Shown: positions 8,522 to 17,491 of the stretch, in pieces
Position numbering within the stretch: the first letter of the stretch is position 1
Layout: every line of letters starts with the position of its first letter
Origin: Archangiaceae bacterium
Lineage (GTDB): Bacteria > Myxococcota > Myxococcia > Myxococcales > Myxococcaceae
DNA length: 64,000 nt
Assembly: GCA_016714225.1 (NCBI GenBank)
Contig: JADJNS010000001.1
Location: forward strand, 434,001 to 498,000
Direction of reading: 5' to 3'
Notes under the pieces: model-generated
The model's input: the letters and a program-made list of their open reading frames with translations, nothing else
Told to the model about the DNA's origin: nothing
Database searches by the model: none
Made by a program: the position numbers and the translations under genes

Positions 8522-10234
8522 ATGCGGGAGTCACAGCCACGGCAGACCCGGAGCGAAGACTCGCTCGAAGCGGTCGCGCCACCTGAGGCCCCCGAAGACC
8601 CGGCCCGAACCCCGCCGGCAGTCCCGCGCCAGAGCCTGCCCCAGCTGCCCCGCTCGTCTCCCCCCGCGCGACGGCCCTCGCTGAACGGCGACCTCCGACG
8701 CACCGTGTCGCTGGGCCAAAAAGAGCGTGCCCCGAACCCGACTGCGGGTCAGAGTTCTCACGTGGCAGCGATGTTTCAGGAGCCCACGCCCGAGGCGCCG
8801 GTGCCGTTCGGTGCCTACGAGTTGATTCGGCGCATCGGCGCCGGTGGCATGGGCGAGGTCTTTCTCGCGCGCGAGAAGTCGAACGGCGCGACCCGCGCCT
8901 GCGTGGTGAAGAAGGTGCTGCCCTCGCTGCAGGCGAACCGCGCCTTCGTGGGCCGCTTCCTCGACGAGTCGAAGGTGGTGGTGCGCCTCAACCACCCCAA
9001 CGTCGCGCGCGTGTACGCGATGGGCGAGGCCGACGGCGAGTACTTCCTCACCATGGAGTACGTGCAGGGCAAGACCGTCTCGCGCTTCACCAAGCGCCTG
9101 CGCGACCGCAAGCAGCACATGCCGCTGGGGCTGATTCTGCTGCTCGGCGAGCGGGTGTGCACCGGCCTGCAGTACGCGCACGACGCCAACGACGAGCACG
9201 GCCAGCCGCTGCAGCTGGTGCACCGCGACCTCTCGCCCGCGAACGTCTGCATCAGCTACCGCGGCGAGGTGAAAATCATCGACTTCGGCGCCGCCCAGTC
9301 GACGCTGAAAGAAGAGCAGACCGCTCCGCGGGTGGTCATCGGCAACCTCACGTATATGGCGCCCGAGCAGGCGAAGAAGCAGTTCGTCGACCGCCGCGCC
9401 GACGTCTACTCGACCGGGGTGATGCTCTGGGAGCTGCTCTCGTGGTTCGCGCTGCCCCAGAAGGGCGACCCCATCGAGCGCTGGCGCAAGGCCGCCAACC
9501 CCCACTGGGATGCGCCCAGCGTGCACAACCCCAACGTGCCGCCCGAGCTCGACCAGCTGGTGCTGCGCGCGCTGCGCAAAGAGCCCGAGGCCCGGTACAA
9601 GAACGCCGCCGAGCTGGGCACGGCGCTGCGCGAGATGCGCGCCCGGCTCGCCCCGCAGTACGGCGACGCCGAGCTGGGCAAGCTCTTGTCGAAGGCGTTC
9701 GCGCGCGAGAAGGCCGCCGAAGACGCGGTGCTCGGCGAGCTGCTCGGCAAGCCCATCAACGACGTGCCCACCGACAAGCGCCGCCGCGCGGTGGTGCCGC
9801 CCACGGCGCTGGCTTTCGAGCACACCGCGGTGCTCGCCGACGACGTGCCGTCGGAAGACGAGCTCACCGACCCCGGTCGCGCCGCGCTGGGCGACCACCC
9901 GCCCGACGTCACTCCTCGCCGCGAGCCGGTGGCGCTCACCCAGCGCAAGAAGACCCTCACCGCCGAGCGCATGGCGCTGCCGCTGGGCGAGGCGCCCTTC
10001 GCCACCCGCCGCGCCTTCGGCGTGCAGTTCGAGGTGAAAGACGAGCCCCTGGTCGAGCGCTCGCTCGAAGAGGAAATCGACGGCACCGGCGCCGAAGAAA
10101 TCGAGTCCGACCCCGACTACGAGACCTCGGCGTACGGCGGCAAGGGCGCGTTCGCGGTCATCGCCATCGGCGTGTTTCTCGCCGCGGTGGGCCTCGGGTT
10201 CCTGGGCGTGTGGGTCTGGGCCACCCTGCACTAG
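8522..10234 (+). CDS. Eukaryotic-like Ser/Thr protein kinase, tail-anchored
   Basis: The protein has 570 residues. The start is the ATG preceded by AGGAG; a TTG at 8486 is less likely. A Pro/Ser-rich N-terminal tail of about 90 residues precedes the kinase domain. Visible motifs are GAGGMGEVF (about 106-114), the VVKK lysine, HRDLSPANV (about 234-242), DFGAA (about 254) and APEQ. All core catalytic residues are present. After a charged linker a single hydrophobic helix lies at the extreme C-terminus (about 541-569), with almost nothing outside the membrane, so it has no extracellular sensor. The next gene is a histidine kinase. Confidence 0.92.
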   Translation: MRESQPRQTRSEDSLEAVAPPEAPEDPARTPPAVPRQSLPQLPRSSPPARRPSLNGDLRRTVSLGQKERAPNPTAGQSSHVAAMFQEPTPEAPVPFGAYELIRRIGAGGMGEVFLAREKSNGATRACVVKKVLPSLQANRAFVGRFLDESKVVVRLNHPNVARVYAMGEADGEYFLTMEYVQGKTVSRFTKRLRDRKQHMPLGLILLLGERVCTGLQYAHDANDEHGQPLQLVHRDLSPANVCISYRGEVKIIDFGAAQSTLKEEQTAPRVVIGNLTYMAPEQAKKQFVDRRADVYSTGVMLWELLSWFALPQKGDPIERWRKAANPHWDAPSVHNPNVPPELDQLVLRALRKEPEARYKNAAELGTALREMRARLAPQYGDAELGKLLSKAFAREKAAEDAVLGELLGKPINDVPTDKRRRAVVPPTALAFEHTAVLADDVPSEDELTDPGRAALGDHPPDVTPRREPVALTQRKKTLTAERMALPLGEAPFATRRAFGVQFEVKDEPLVERSLEEEIDGTGAEEIESDPDYETSAYGGKGAFAVIAIGVFLAAVGLGFLGVWVWATLH

Positions 10235-10328
10235 CGTGGTTGCCGTCCAAGTCCATGTCCACGTCCAGGCACCTCCGGTCGTGAACGTGAACGGCCTGCG
10301 ACGAGCAGGCAGAGCCCCCATCTCAGCC

Positions 10329-11528
10329 ATGTCGATTTGCGCCCGCCCCTTCGCGCGGGCTAATTCGGCGCGGGTGCTGGGGCTCCTTCGCCGACTGCTG
10401 ACTGCGCCGAAGCGGCTCGCCGAGCTCGAGCGCGACCACCTGCGGCTGCAGCGCGAGGCCCAGCGGTACCGCCTGCTGGTCGACACCACCACCGCGGTGG
10501 TGTGGAGCACCGACGCTCGCGGGCTCGCCCCGCCCAGCACTCCCAGCTGGAGCGAGTACACCGGTCAGGCCTCGGCGGCCCACGCCGGGCACGGGTGGCT
10601 CGACGTGGTGCACCCCGACGACCGCGACAGCGCGCGCGAGCGCTGGCTCTACGCGGTGCAGCACCAGATTCCCTACGAGTCCGAGTTCCGCCTGGTGCGG
10701 CCCGACGGCAGCTTCGCCAACGTCATCTCGCGCGGCCTGCCGGTGTGGAGCGAAGACGGCACCCAGGTGCTCGAGTGGGTGGGCACGGTGCAAGACCTCA
10801 CCGCGCTGCGCCGCTCGGAGCAGGCCGCCGCCGACCGCCTGCGCGAGTTGCAAGAGACCCAGCGCATGCTGGTGGCCAAAGAGCGCCTCGCCGCGGTGGG
10901 CGAGCTGTCGGCCGCGGTGGCGCACGAGGTGCGCAACCCGCTGGGCGCCATCTTCAACGCCCTCAACATGCTGCGGCGCGAGATGAAGCACCCGCTGCTC
11001 GACGTGCTCAGCGAAGAGAGCGACCGGCTCAACCGCATCGTCGCCGACCTGCTCGACTTCGCGCGCCCCTGCGAGCCGCGCTTCACCGGTGAGTCGATTC
11101 ACAAGGTCATCAAGGCGGCGCTGCAGTCGGTCGACCTCGAGTCGCGGCGCATCGACGTGCAGCTGCAGCTCTCGGCCGAGGTCGACCAGCTGCCGATGGA
11201 CGGCCGCCTCGTGCGCCAGCTGCTCATCAACCTGTTCGAGAACGCGGTGCAGGCCATGCCGGTGGGCGGGCAGCTCTCGATTCGCACCGAGCGGGCCGAA
11301 GAGGCGCTGCGCCTGTTCGTGGCCGACAACGGCCCGGGCGTGCCGTCGCACCTGCGCGAGCGGGTGTTCGCTCCGTTCTTCACCACCAAGGCGACCGGCA
11401 CCGGGCTGGGCCTCGCGGTGGTCAAGCGCATCGCCGAGAGCCACGGTGGCTCGGTGCGGCTCGAGCCCGGCTCCATCGGCGCGGCGTTTCGAGTGGAGAT
11501 TCCACTCGCGGCGGGGCCGGCGCACTGA
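10329..11528 (+). CDS. PAS-domain sensor histidine kinase
   Basis: The protein has about 399 residues and no membrane segment, so it is probably cytoplasmic. A PAS domain with WSTDARG, WLDVVHPDDR and a PAC-like end spans about residues 50-180. The dimerisation and phosphoacceptor box is AVAHEVRNP, with His near 199. The ATPase domain shows N (LFENAVQA), G1 (DNGPGVP), F (FAPFFTTK) and G2 (GTGLGL) boxes. The start is uncertain: the frame is open back to 10236, but that stretch translates to low-complexity VHVHVQ sequence, so the ATG at 10329 is preferred. No response regulator is adjacent; the Ser/Thr kinase upstream may share its signal. Confidence 0.88.
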   Translation: MSICARPFARANSARVLGLLRRLLTAPKRLAELERDHLRLQREAQRYRLLVDTTTAVVWSTDARGLAPPSTPSWSEYTGQASAAHAGHGWLDVVHPDDRDSARERWLYAVQHQIPYESEFRLVRPDGSFANVISRGLPVWSEDGTQVLEWVGTVQDLTALRRSEQAAADRLRELQETQRMLVAKERLAAVGELSAAVAHEVRNPLGAIFNALNMLRREMKHPLLDVLSEESDRLNRIVADLLDFARPCEPRFTGESIHKVIKAALQSVDLESRRIDVQLQLSAEVDQLPMDGRLVRQLLINLFENAVQAMPVGGQLSIRTERAEEALRLFVADNGPGVPSHLRERVFAPFFTTKATGTGLGLAVVKRIAESHGGSVRLEPGSIGAAFRVEIPLAAGPAH

Positions 11529-11564
11529 AAGAGCAGCGCGCCGATCCGCCGGCAATCGACTCTC

Positions 11565-12137
11565 TTACTTCGCCGCCTTCTCGGCCTTCGCCTTGGGGCG
11601 GCCGTACTTGGCGGTGAAGGTGGCGCTGCCCAGCTTGTTGGCGTTGGTCATGTACCCGACCATCGCCGCGGTGGCGGTCTCGGGCACCTCGAGCTTCTCG
11701 ACCTTCAGCGCGTAGACGGTGAAGATGTAGCGGTGCGGCTTGTCGCCTTCGGGCGGGCAGGCGCCGCCGAAGCCGGTCGCGCCGAAGTCGGTGTGGCCCT
11801 GCACCGCGCCGGCCGGCAGCTCGGCCTTGCCGCTGCCCGCGCCCGCGGCGAGCTCCTTGGCGTCGGCGGGGATGTTGTAGACCACCCAGTGCCACCAGCC
11901 CGAGCCGGTCGGCGCGTCGGGGTCATAGACGGTGACCACGAAGCTCTTGGTGTCTTTGGGGGCGTCGGCCCAGGCGAGGTGCGGCGAGAGGTTCTCGCCG
12001 GTGCAGCCGAAGCTGTTGAACACCTGCTTCTCGGTGAGGGTGCTGTTCGGCTTCACCTCGGTCGAGGTGAGGCTGAACTTGCCCGCGGCGAAGGCCGGAA
12101 CTGCGAACAGTGCTGCGATGACGAAGAGTGAGCGCAT
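11565..12137 (-). CDS. YbhB/YbcL family (PEBP-like) secreted protein
   Basis: The protein has 190 residues with a clean signal peptide (MRSLFVIAALFAVPAFAAG). It belongs to the phosphatidylethanolamine-binding or Raf-kinase-inhibitor-like fold. The family ligand-pocket motif DPDAPTGSGWWHW lies near residues 72-84 and is followed by YNIP. A GFGGACPP stretch is also typical. The bacterial role is unclear, and binding of small anionic ligands is only inferred from the fold. The protein is periplasmic or secreted. The gene converges with the histidine kinase and is divergent from the cytochrome gene. Confidence 0.88.
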   Translation of the reverse strand: MRSLFVIAALFAVPAFAAGKFSLTSTEVKPNSTLTEKQVFNSFGCTGENLSPHLAWADAPKDTKSFVVTVYDPDAPTGSGWWHWVVYNIPADAKELAAGAGSGKAELPAGAVQGHTDFGATGFGGACPPEGDKPHRYIFTVYALKVEKLEVPETATAAMVGYMTNANKLGSATFTAKYGRPKAKAEKAAK

Positions 12138-12342
12138 GGCGCGGTCTACTAGTCAGATTCGAAACCCCCGGCCAGCGAAACGCACGCTGTAGGTGCGAGG
12201 CCTCTCGCCTGCAGGCTCGAGCCGACAACCGCGCCGCAAAATGCTTCACAGTTCGAGTTGATCGCCTAGGTTCCCGGCCGGCTGTGCGTTTGCAGTGACC
12301 AGCCGCACCGGTTCGAAACCAACAAAGGCGAGGGAAGACCTG

Positions 12343-14871
12343 ATGACGCGATCAATCGCAGTGGTGTGGAGTGCGCTCGTTCTGGCGGCGTGCTCCGGAG
12401 GCGGTAATGGCAACACGGGCGGAGGCAGCGGCGGCAACGGCGGCAACACCGCCGGGGGCTCGGGCGGCGCGACCGCGGGCGGCACCGGCGGCAGCACCGC
12501 GGGCGGCACCGGCGGCGCGACCGCGGGTGGCACGGGCGGCGGCACCGGCGGCGCGGCCGACGTGCTCTTGCGGCCCGACCGCTCGAGCACCATCGCCATC
12601 ACCACCGACGACGCGATTCTGGTGGCGGTGAACCCCGACAACGACACGGTCAGCATCTTCAACGCGGCCACCAAGGCCCGCACCGCGGTGGTGAGCACCG
12701 GCGCCAACACCCAGCCGGTGTCGGTGACGATTCACCCCGACAAGAAGACCGCCTTCGTGGTGCTCCGCAAGAGTCAGGAGCTGATCAAAATCAACGACAT
12801 CAACACCATCACCCCGACGGTGAACGCGACCCGCGCTGCGGTGGGCTCCGAGCCGACCGGCGTGGCGCTGACCCCGACCGGCGCAACCGCGGTGGTCACC
12901 AACTTCGGTGAAGACCGGGTGAGCTTCGTCACCACCGCCACCATGGCCGTCACCCACGTCGCGGTGGGCCCCAACCCGCGCGCGGTGGCCATCACCAACA
13001 ACAACGACGGCAACGACGCCGACGAGACCGCGTACGTGACGCTGTTCTACGGCACCCCCTCGGCCGAGGCGTCTGACACCGGCCGCACCGGCAAGGTGAT
13101 TCCGATTCCCATCGGCACCAAGACGCCGGGCACCGCCATCTCGCTCGCCCCCATCACCGACGTGGGCACCGCCAGCGTGGCCTGCTCGCCCAACCAGCTC
13201 TTCGGCATCACCATCAACGCCGGCCACGCCTACGTCACCCACGTGTGCGCCTCGCCGGCCGGCCCGGTGAACCCGCTCACCAACCTCTTCTCGGGCGTGT
13301 CGGTCATCGACCTGCCGGGCAACACCGAGAACACCACCACCTCGGGCACCACGGTGATGGCGAAGCTGCTCTCGACCCAGGACACCGCGGGCACCAGCTC
13401 GCTGCTGGGCGTGCCGGTGGCCATCGAGTTCAAGGCGCCGGGCATCGGCTACCTGGTGAGCCAGGCCGCCGACGTGGTGCAGCGCATCGTCTACAACAGC
13501 GCCGCCACGCCTCCCATCAAGCTCGGCACCAGCGGAGCGTTCGCGCAAATCAACATCAACCCCAACGGCGCGGCGGGCGGCACCGCGGTGAAGGTGGCCA
13601 GCGGCGCCATCTCGGCGCACAGCGCCACCAACACGGTGATGTACGTGAACAACTGGCTCGACCGCTCGGTGACGGTCATCGACCTGAACACGCAGGCGGT
13701 CGACACGGTGATTCGCAGCGAGGCGTTGCCCGCCTCGGGCAGCGCGGCCGAGAAGCAGTGGCGCGGCAAGCGCTTCTACTTCACCGGCTTCGGCCGCTGG
13801 TCGACCCGCGGCGTGAACAGCTGCGGCAGCTGCCACCCCGACGGCCTCTCCGACAACATCACCTGGGTGTTCGCGGCGGGCCCGCGGCAGACCACTCCGA
13901 TGGACGGCACCTTCTCGAAGACCGACGGTGAGCAGCGCGCCCTGAACTGGACGGCCATCTTCGACGAGGTGCACGACTTCGAGCTCAACGCCCGCGGCAC
14001 CGCGGGCGGCGTGGGCGCCATCGTCAGCGACGCCACCCTCGCGCCGGCCAGCCGCATCGACGTCACCGTGGCCACCTCGGTCGACGGCGGCATCGTGCCC
14101 CCGGGCAACTTCACCCGCCACGACAACCTCTCGGGCTCGATGCGCCAGCTGATGGTCTTCAAGTCGGCCCTGCAGGACTGGGACGAGATTCACGAGTTCT
14201 CGAAGACCATTCGCGCCAACAAGAAGCCCTCGAACCTCGAGAGCGCCGACGTGACTGCCGGCGCGGCCCTGTTCTCCCAGGGCAAGTGCCAGAACTGCCA
14301 CGGCGGCGCGAAGTGGACGGTGAGCCGCGTCTCGTTCACCCCCTCGCCCGACAAGAACGGCACCGCGGCGGCGAGCACCGCGGCGGCCGTGGCGGTGACC
14401 CCCAACGGCCTGCGCACCCAGGCGCTCACCGCCACCGCCACCGGCCTGCCGGCGCCCAACAACACCAACTTCGACGCCAACAAGGTCTCGGTCGAACGCG
14501 GCCTGCCTGACGGCGGCGTGGTCGGCCCCGAGCGCATCACCTGCGTGCTGCGCCGGGTGGGCACCTTCGACATCAACGACGCCATCGAGAAGAAGGCCGA
14601 CGGCACCCAGTCGCAGGGCATCGGCGGCTTCAACCCGCCCTCGCTGCTGGGCATGGCCACCAGCGCGCCGTACTTCCACAACGGCAAGGCGGGCTCGCTC
14701 AACGCGGTGCTCACCAACGCCGCGTTCAACGCCCACCTCACTGCCGGCAACCCCAACTTCATTCTCGACGCCACCCAGGCCCGCCAGCTCGAGGCGTTCT
14801 TGAAGAGCATCGACGACGCGACCACGGCGGTGGCTCCCGACGGCAACACCGACACCTGCGCCGGCTACTGA
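12343..14871 (+). CDS. Lipoprotein with YncE-like beta-propeller and di-haem cytochrome domain
   Basis: The protein has 842 residues from an ATG preceded by AGGGAAG. The signal has lipobox LAAC, followed by a Gly/Thr-rich linker of about 50 residues made of GGTGG and GGSGG units. The next region, about 80-470, has repeated NPDNDTVSIFN-like and NNWLDRSVTVID-like motifs typical of surface or YncE-type propellers. Two c-type haem sites follow: CGSCH at about 494-498 and CQNCH at about 649-653. A late block with PSLLGM and YFHNGKAGSL is typical of di-haem peroxidase or MauG-like proteins. The role is inferred to be periplasmic electron transfer or peroxide chemistry. Confidence 0.85.
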   Translation: MTRSIAVVWSALVLAACSGGGNGNTGGGSGGNGGNTAGGSGGATAGGTGGSTAGGTGGATAGGTGGGTGGAADVLLRPDRSSTIAITTDDAILVAVNPDNDTVSIFNAATKARTAVVSTGANTQPVSVTIHPDKKTAFVVLRKSQELIKINDINTITPTVNATRAAVGSEPTGVALTPTGATAVVTNFGEDRVSFVTTATMAVTHVAVGPNPRAVAITNNNDGNDADETAYVTLFYGTPSAEASDTGRTGKVIPIPIGTKTPGTAISLAPITDVGTASVACSPNQLFGITINAGHAYVTHVCASPAGPVNPLTNLFSGVSVIDLPGNTENTTTSGTTVMAKLLSTQDTAGTSSLLGVPVAIEFKAPGIGYLVSQAADVVQRIVYNSAATPPIKLGTSGAFAQININPNGAAGGTAVKVASGAISAHSATNTVMYVNNWLDRSVTVIDLNTQAVDTVIRSEALPASGSAAEKQWRGKRFYFTGFGRWSTRGVNSCGSCHPDGLSDNITWVFAAGPRQTTPMDGTFSKTDGEQRALNWTAIFDEVHDFELNARGTAGGVGAIVSDATLAPASRIDVTVATSVDGGIVPPGNFTRHDNLSGSMRQLMVFKSALQDWDEIHEFSKTIRANKKPSNLESADVTAGAALFSQGKCQNCHGGAKWTVSRVSFTPSPDKNGTAAASTAAAVAVTPNGLRTQALTATATGLPAPNNTNFDANKVSVERGLPDGGVVGPERITCVLRRVGTFDINDAIEKKADGTQSQGIGGFNPPSLLGMATSAPYFHNGKAGSLNAVLTNAAFNAHLTAGNPNFILDATQARQLEAFLKSIDDATTAVAPDGNTDTCAGY

Positions 14872-14891
14872 GTTGAGGTCAAAGTGAAGAG

Positions 14892-14923
14892 CGGCCCGGA
14901 GGAAGCGCTCTCCGGGCCGTTTT
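14892..14923 (+). terminator. Rho-independent terminator
   Basis: The perfect 9-bp stem CGGCCCGGA / TCCGGGCCG (14892-14900 and 14911-14919), with a 10-base loop, is followed by TTTT. It lies 20 bases after the cytochrome lipoprotein stop and separates it from the next gene. Confidence 0.85.
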
Positions 14924-14960
14924 CATTGGTGCGCAGCGAAGGCGCGGGAGCGCGACTTCG

Positions 14961-15905
14961 GTGCTAACACTGCACGCCGTGTTCCGGCTGAGCGCCCTGC
15001 TCGTCCTTCTGGTTGCGGCCGCGGTGCGGGCGCAGACCGTGTCGGTGGCGGTGATGGACGCCCAGAGCATCAGCGACGCCAACGCGCGCAAGGTGCACCG
15101 CGCGGCGGTCGACCTGCTCAAGCAGCTGCTCGCGGTGCCGGTGAGCGAGAGCTACGAGAAGCCGAAGAAGGCGTGCTCACCGTCCGACCTGGCCTGCCAG
15201 CGCGAGCGCACCCGGCCGGCGGCGGTGGCGCTGTGGGTGCTGGGCTCGAAAGACACCGTCATCGTCGACGCCGTCTTCTGGCTCGACGGCGAGCGGCTGG
15301 CCGCGCCGAAGAACGGCGACGCCTCGCTCGACGCGCTCGACTTCGGGCTCAAGCCCCTGCTCGACGCGGTGGTCCCGGTGTGGATGAAGCGGGGCTGGGG
15401 CGGGCTGCAGCTGGCGCAAGAGCCACCTTCGGGCACCGTGCTCAAGCTCGACGGCCGGGTGCTCAACCCCGAGCGCAAGACCGAGGTGGTGCCGGTCACC
15501 GCGGGCAGCCACCAGCTCGACCTGCTGTTCCCCGACGGGCGGGCGCTGCTGCAGCGCCTCGAGGTGAGCGAGGCCACCCGCATGCCGGTGGGCTTGAGCT
15601 CGCAGGCCGAGGCCGGCCCCGCGGGCGGCAGCTTCTCGACCTTGAGGCTCATCTCGTACGCCGCGTGGATGGTGGGCACCGCCTCGCTCTTGAGCGCGTT
15701 CATCTTCGGCTTCGTGGGTCGCACCACCGCCAACGGCCAGAACCCCTGCACCCCCGGTACGCGGGGTTGCGTGAGCATCGACGAGGCCCAAGAGCAGTCG
15801 CGCCGCTCGAAGCAGTATGCTTTCACCGCCAACGTGCTCTTGGGCACGGGGCTCGCCTTCAGCCTGGCCGGGGCGGGGTTGTTCACCTTCGACGTGGTGC
15901 GATGA
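14961..15905 (+). CDS. Hypothetical membrane protein, possible PEGA-like region
   Basis: The protein has 314 residues with an N-terminal signal (LLVLLVAAAVRAQ). The middle part contains a segment resembling a PEGA repeat, GTVLKLDGRVLNPER followed by TAGSHQLDLLFPDGR; this is an inference. Two hydrophobic helices lie near 227-246 and 284-310, separated by a short Cys-containing loop (NPCTPGTRGCVS). A second in-frame GTG at 14979 also gives a good signal peptide and may be the real start. The gene overlaps the next one by an ATGA, so the two are translationally coupled. Confidence 0.7.
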   Translation: MLTLHAVFRLSALLVLLVAAAVRAQTVSVAVMDAQSISDANARKVHRAAVDLLKQLLAVPVSESYEKPKKACSPSDLACQRERTRPAAVALWVLGSKDTVIVDAVFWLDGERLAAPKNGDASLDALDFGLKPLLDAVVPVWMKRGWGGLQLAQEPPSGTVLKLDGRVLNPERKTEVVPVTAGSHQLDLLFPDGRALLQRLEVSEATRMPVGLSSQAEAGPAGGSFSTLRLISYAAWMVGTASLLSAFIFGFVGRTTANGQNPCTPGTRGCVSIDEAQEQSRRSKQYAFTANVLLGTGLAFSLAGAGLFTFDVVR

Positions 15906-17281
15906 AGCGCTGGCTGCTCCTCACTCCCCTGCTCGGCAGCTGCGTGTTCCAGGGCTGGTCGGTCGACGGCAAGCTCTACGCGTGCGGCGGCGGCTGCCCC
16001 GACGAGCTGGTGTGCGACGACGGGGTGTGCTGCGCCGTCAACGGCGCTCCGGCGTGCCCCACGCGGGTGCCCGACGGGGGGCAGTGCGCCGACGGCGGCG
16101 CGCCCATCACCTTCTACGCCGATCAGGACCTCGACACCTTCGGCGACCAGAACGTCACCCGGCAGGCGTGCAGCAAGCCGCTCACCGAGCCGTGGGTAGA
16201 AGACGACACCGACTGCGACGACACCAGCGCCGCGGCGCACCCCGGCGGCACCGAGGTCTGCGACGGGCACGACAACGACTGCAACGGAGCCATCGACGAG
16301 GGCCAGAGCCCGCTGCAGGCGTACTACCGCGACGTCGACGGAGACCACTTCGGCGCCGCCGACGCGGGCGTGCTCATGGCGTGCGCCTGCCCCAACGACA
16401 CCTGCGTGCCCACCGGCTACGCGCCCACCGCCGGAGACTGCGCGCCCAACGACAACGCCCGCCACCCCGGCGCCCCCGAGCTGTGCAACGGGCTCGACGA
16501 CGACTGCAACAACCAGAACGACGACAACGTGACGGTGGGCGTCGGAGCCTCGTGCGCCGACGCCGGCCTGGGCGAGTGCAACGCCGGCACCACCGCGTGC
16601 GTCGCCGGCAGGGTCTCGTGCAAGCCGAACAAGACGGCGTCGAAAGACCTGTGCGACGGCCTCGACAACAACTGCAACGGCATGACCGACGAGCAGCCCG
16701 ACTGCGGGGGCCCGAACCAGCTGCTGGTGGGCTCGGTGGCGGTCATCGGCGCGCGCGACACCGGCATCGACACCGGGCTGCAGATGCCGACCACCTGCTT
16801 GAAGGGCATGGGCACCGCCGGGACGGTGAGCGGCGTCACCTGGTCGGGCAACGGCACCAACTACCACGTGTGGTACGCCGAGGCCCCCGCCGGCACCACC
16901 TGGGACCTGTCGAAGCCGGGCCTCAAGTTCCACCTGCAGTTCACCACCTCGATGGTGCGGCAGAACGCCACCTCGCCGTGGAACCAGTTCGCGCAGCCAT
17001 TCGTGCTGGTGTGCAACACCACCGCCACGCGGCTGTCGCGGTACCGGCCGTACAACAACGGGCAGCCCAACGAGTCGCTGATGCAGACCGCGAGTCAGAC
17101 GGTGAACACCAACATGCCGTTCGGGGCCGCGGGTGCCGACGCGGGCTGGCTCATCGCCGCGCCGGGCGCCGACCTCACCCAGGTCAAGCGCATCGAAATC
17201 GTGCTTCAGCCGCGCGACAACGGCACGATGGTTCCCGCGTTCACCGCGACCTTCAACCCCAATACCGGCTTCAAGCCGTGA
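15902..17281 (+). CDS. Lipoprotein with MopE-type Cys/Asp metal-binding repeats
   Basis: The protein has 459 residues. Its signal has lipobox LGSC. Cys-rich motifs (CGGGCPDELVCDDGVCC) follow, then three copies of the MopE-type putative metal-binding motif, for example DCDDTSAAAHPGGTEVCDG with HDNDCNGAIDEG after it. The repeats are centred near residues 100-130, 180-210 and 255-275. The C-terminal 190 residues form a beta-rich domain without Cys clusters. It is probably exposed on the cell surface and binds Ca or Cu; the ligand is not provable here. It overlaps the preceding gene by four bases, and a tiny lipoprotein gene follows. Confidence 0.82.
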   Translation: MKRWLLLTPLLGSCVFQGWSVDGKLYACGGGCPDELVCDDGVCCAVNGAPACPTRVPDGGQCADGGAPITFYADQDLDTFGDQNVTRQACSKPLTEPWVEDDTDCDDTSAAAHPGGTEVCDGHDNDCNGAIDEGQSPLQAYYRDVDGDHFGAADAGVLMACACPNDTCVPTGYAPTAGDCAPNDNARHPGAPELCNGLDDDCNNQNDDNVTVGVGASCADAGLGECNAGTTACVAGRVSCKPNKTASKDLCDGLDNNCNGMTDEQPDCGGPNQLLVGSVAVIGARDTGIDTGLQMPTTCLKGMGTAGTVSGVTWSGNGTNYHVWYAEAPAGTTWDLSKPGLKFHLQFTTSMVRQNATSPWNQFAQPFVLVCNTTATRLSRYRPYNNGQPNESLMQTASQTVNTNMPFGAAGADAGWLIAAPGADLTQVKRIEIVLQPRDNGTMVPAFTATFNPNTGFKP

Positions 17282-17293
17282 TAGGAGATGCGA

Positions 17294-17476
17294 ATGGTTC
17301 GACTGCTGATGGTGGCTGCAGCACTCGCAGCGCTGGCTTCGGGCTGTGGCGCGACGACGAAGTGCGGTGACCTGTGCAACCCCAACGAGGGCAACACCTG
17401 CGGCGTCGGCCTGACCTGCGTCTCGCCCGGCCGCTGCCTGGTGGTCACCGACGCGGGCCCGAACTCGTGCCCGTAG
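17294..17476 (+). CDS. Small Cys-rich lipoprotein
   Basis: The protein has 60 residues. AGGAG at 17283-17287 is six bases before the ATG at 17294, which makes this start better than the ATG at 17288. The signal ends in lipobox LASGC. The mature part has six further Cys in CGDLCNPNEGNTCGVGLTC and a second short cluster, resembling a tiny disulfide-stabilised domain. It sits 12 bases after the MopE-like gene and probably shares its mRNA. The function is unknown. Confidence 0.7.
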   Translation: MVRLLMVAAALAALASGCGATTKCGDLCNPNEGNTCGVGLTCVSPGRCLVVTDAGPNSCP

Positions 17477-17491
17477 CAGTGAGCTGATTCG

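Noticed and set aside
10236..10328. N-terminal extension of the histidine kinase.
   Set aside because: It translates to a low-complexity VHVHVQ stretch from a repetitive spacer; the ATG at 10329 gives a better start.
12415..12560. Short GC-rich direct repeats that could look like an array.
   Set aside because: They are in-frame codons for a Gly/Thr-rich linker, irregular in length, with no unique spacers.
12352..14736. Minus-strand open frame antisense to the propeller-cytochrome gene.
   Set aside because: The plus strand has a signal peptide, two CxxCH motifs and a terminator; the antisense frame has nothing.
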